DNA of 12,697 nt from GWC2-37-13 sp964564535 (lineage in GTDB: Bacteria; Patescibacteriota; Microgenomatia; UBA1406; GWC2-37-13). Positions 11,814 to 12,697 of this stretch are shown in pieces. The DNA is taken from assembly GCA_964564535.1 (NCBI GenBank), contig CAZMBH010000025.1, forward strand, positions 1 through 12,697, in the 5' to 3' direction. Position 1 is the stretch's first letter. Each line of letters opens with the position of its first letter. The notes beneath the pieces were generated by a model. That model saw only the letters and a list, made by a program, of their open reading frames with translations, searched no databases and had not been told where the DNA came from. Both the position numbers and the translations under genes were made by a program.

Positions 11814-12668
11814 TTAATTGGCAAAGTATATTTCCGCCGGTGTTTTGTATCCCAGTGATGAATGGGGCCTTTGGAAATTGTATTTGTCAATATATTTGGC
11901 GATTGATTCTCGAGCTTCAAATGGTGAAGAATAATCTTTCAAATATACTTCTTCATATTTTAAAGTCCTCCAAAATCTCTCAACAAATATATTGTCAAAA
12001 CATCTGCCCTTATGATCCATGCTGATTTTTGTTTCTTCTTGATTCCATATGGCAATCATCTGTTCATCTGTAAATTGAACTCCCTGGTCAAAGTTTACTA
12101 TACCTGGGATATTAATCGTTAATGCTTTATGTGCCGCTTCAAGACAGAAATCAGTTTTTAGAGAATCTGATAATTTCCAGGACAAAATATATCTTGCAAA
12201 CCAGTCGATAAAAACTACCAAGTAAAGAAAACTGCCATTTAATTTAATATACGTAATATCAGCGCTCCAAACATGATTTGGTTTAATAATCGAAACATCT
12301 TTTAACAGGTATGGAAAAACTACGTGAGGTTTACCATTAAAACTTAGTCGGGGTTTTGGATAAACAGCCTCAATCCCCATATTTTCCATGAGCGACCCTG
12401 CTCGTTTACGGCCTACTATATAGTCAATTTCCCGCATTAACATATTAGCCATTACACGTGCTCCGTAGGTTGGAGACGCTGTATGGATTTTGTCAATCCT
12501 CTCCATAAGGTCAATGTCACTTGGTGAAACCGGAACCGGATCGTAGTAAGCTGATGCCCTACTGATTCCCAGTAATTCACACTGACGTTTCAAGGTCAAT
12601 CCGCTCTCCAATTTGTCAAGGTGCGTGGTTGCTATCTGGTGGGGTGTCAAATTATTAATGCTACTCAA
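11814..12668 (-). CDS. IS3-family transposase OrfB (DDE integrase domain)
   Basis: 284 residues. An N-terminal HTH_21-like part (LKRQCELLGISRASAYYDPV, then TYGARVMANML and GRKRAGSLMENMGIEAVYPKPR) precedes the rve integrase core. The three catalytic acids are visible: D in WSADITYI, D in NFDQGVQFTDE, and E in DNIFVERFWRTLKYEEVYL; the end GYKTPAEIYF is typical of the family. It catalyses copy-out/paste-in transposition, normally as an OrfAB fusion. The frame stays open upstream of the nominal TTG at 12668 as far as TAA at 12689, across the A9 run, giving KKRWGY before LSSINN, as expected for a product made by frameshifting. It appears intact. Confidence 0.93.
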   Translation of the reverse strand: MSSINNLTPHQIATTHLDKLESGLTLKRQCELLGISRASAYYDPVPVSPSDIDLMERIDKIHTASPTYGARVMANMLMREIDYIVGRKRAGSLMENMGIEAVYPKPRLSFNGKPHVVFPYLLKDVSIIKPNHVWSADITYIKLNGSFLYLVVFIDWFARYILSWKLSDSLKTDFCLEAAHKALTINIPGIVNFDQGVQFTDEQMIAIWNQEETKISMDHKGRCFDNIFVERFWRTLKYEEVYLKDYSSPFEARESIAKYIDKYNFQRPHSSLGYKTPAEIYFAN

Positions 12669-12696
12669 GTAACCCCACCTTTTTTTTTAACCATTC
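12661..12696 (-). CDS. IS3-family OrfA, C-terminal end only
   Basis: The frame at 12696-12661 reads EWLKKKVGLLE and then TAG. The motif D/E-W-LKKK near the end of OrfA is typical of this IS3 subgroup, where OrfA carries the DNA-binding helix-turn-helix and leucine zipper. The rest lies outside the window. It overlaps the open frame of OrfB across nine A residues. Confidence 0.6.
   Translation of the reverse strand, partial: EWLKKKVGLLE
12680..12688 (-). other. A9 slippery run at the OrfA/OrfB junction
   Basis: Nine consecutive A on the coding strand, followed by GG, at the point where both frames are open. IS3 elements usually use -1 frameshifting on A-rich heptamers here. With A9, OrfB is in the +1 (equal to -2) phase relative to the EWLKKK frame, not -1. 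Confidence 0.6.
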
Positions 12697-12697
12697 A

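Larger units (their letters stand above)
11748..12697 (-). mobile_element. IS3-family insertion sequence, partial (runs off the right edge)
   Basis: The element contains orfB and the tail of orfA on the minus strand. Its inner end lies between about 11742 and 11761; candidate ends reading TG are TGGTACCG at 11750 and TGTCAACAC at 11760. The opposite inverted repeat is outside the window, so neither the end nor the target duplication can be confirmed. Confidence 0.8.

Overview
The window looks like part of a scaffold from an uncultured, small-genome bacterium, most likely from the Candidate Phyla Radiation (Patescibacteria), with the Microgenomates side as my best guess. This is inference from several traits: AT-rich DNA, proline/threonine-rich surface proteins, many glycosyltransferases, almost no Shine-Dalgarno sequences, -10 boxes placed directly in front of start codons, and tRNA genes without an encoded CCA. 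Several genes end in TGA and read well with the standard bacterial code, so the lineages that read UGA as glycine are unlikely. A run of 100 N at 1129-1228 marks a scaffold join.

Layout. Positions 1-228 (minus) hold the N-terminus of an unrecognised gene. Positions 359-1602 (plus) hold a small membrane protein with a lycopene-cyclase-type domain and a membrane-anchored protein with two LysM domains. The latter is split only by the N run; the flanks of the run carry the same 55 bp, and collapsing them restores one reading frame. Next come tRNA-Gly(CCC), tRNA-Thr(CGU) and, two bases later, a membrane-anchored protein with Ig-like domains. Positions 2470-8052 (minus) are a tight five-gene operon for a surface glycan: GT2, a GT2 fused to a Wzx-type flippase, GT4, GT2, and a Wzy/WaaL-type membrane protein. 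Together these could build a lipid-linked glycan, flip it, and polymerise or ligate it. Positions 8194-11747 (plus) carry an 815-residue surface protein (beta-propeller, LCAT/PGAP1-like lipase and C-terminal membrane anchor), a small coiled-coil protein, and a secreted Thr/Pro-rich protein that stops abruptly just before an IS3-family insertion sequence. That element runs off the right edge.

The glycan locus and its neighbours are peppered with short palindromic elements. There is a 60-bp three-hairpin repeat that supplies the C-terminus of one glycosyltransferase. Two REP-like hairpins share a GTAG foot but have different stems; both lie inside coding sequence. Two other GC-rich palindromes are also present. 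Several plus-strand surface genes share the upstream sequence TGTAGGTTATAA, which may be a common regulatory site.

I see no single system that is clearly undescribed. The most notable points are the GT2-flippase fusion, the propeller-lipase chimera, REP-like elements as in-frame protein insertions, a coherent set of apparently leaderless promoters, and a gene that begins directly at the 3' end of a tRNA.
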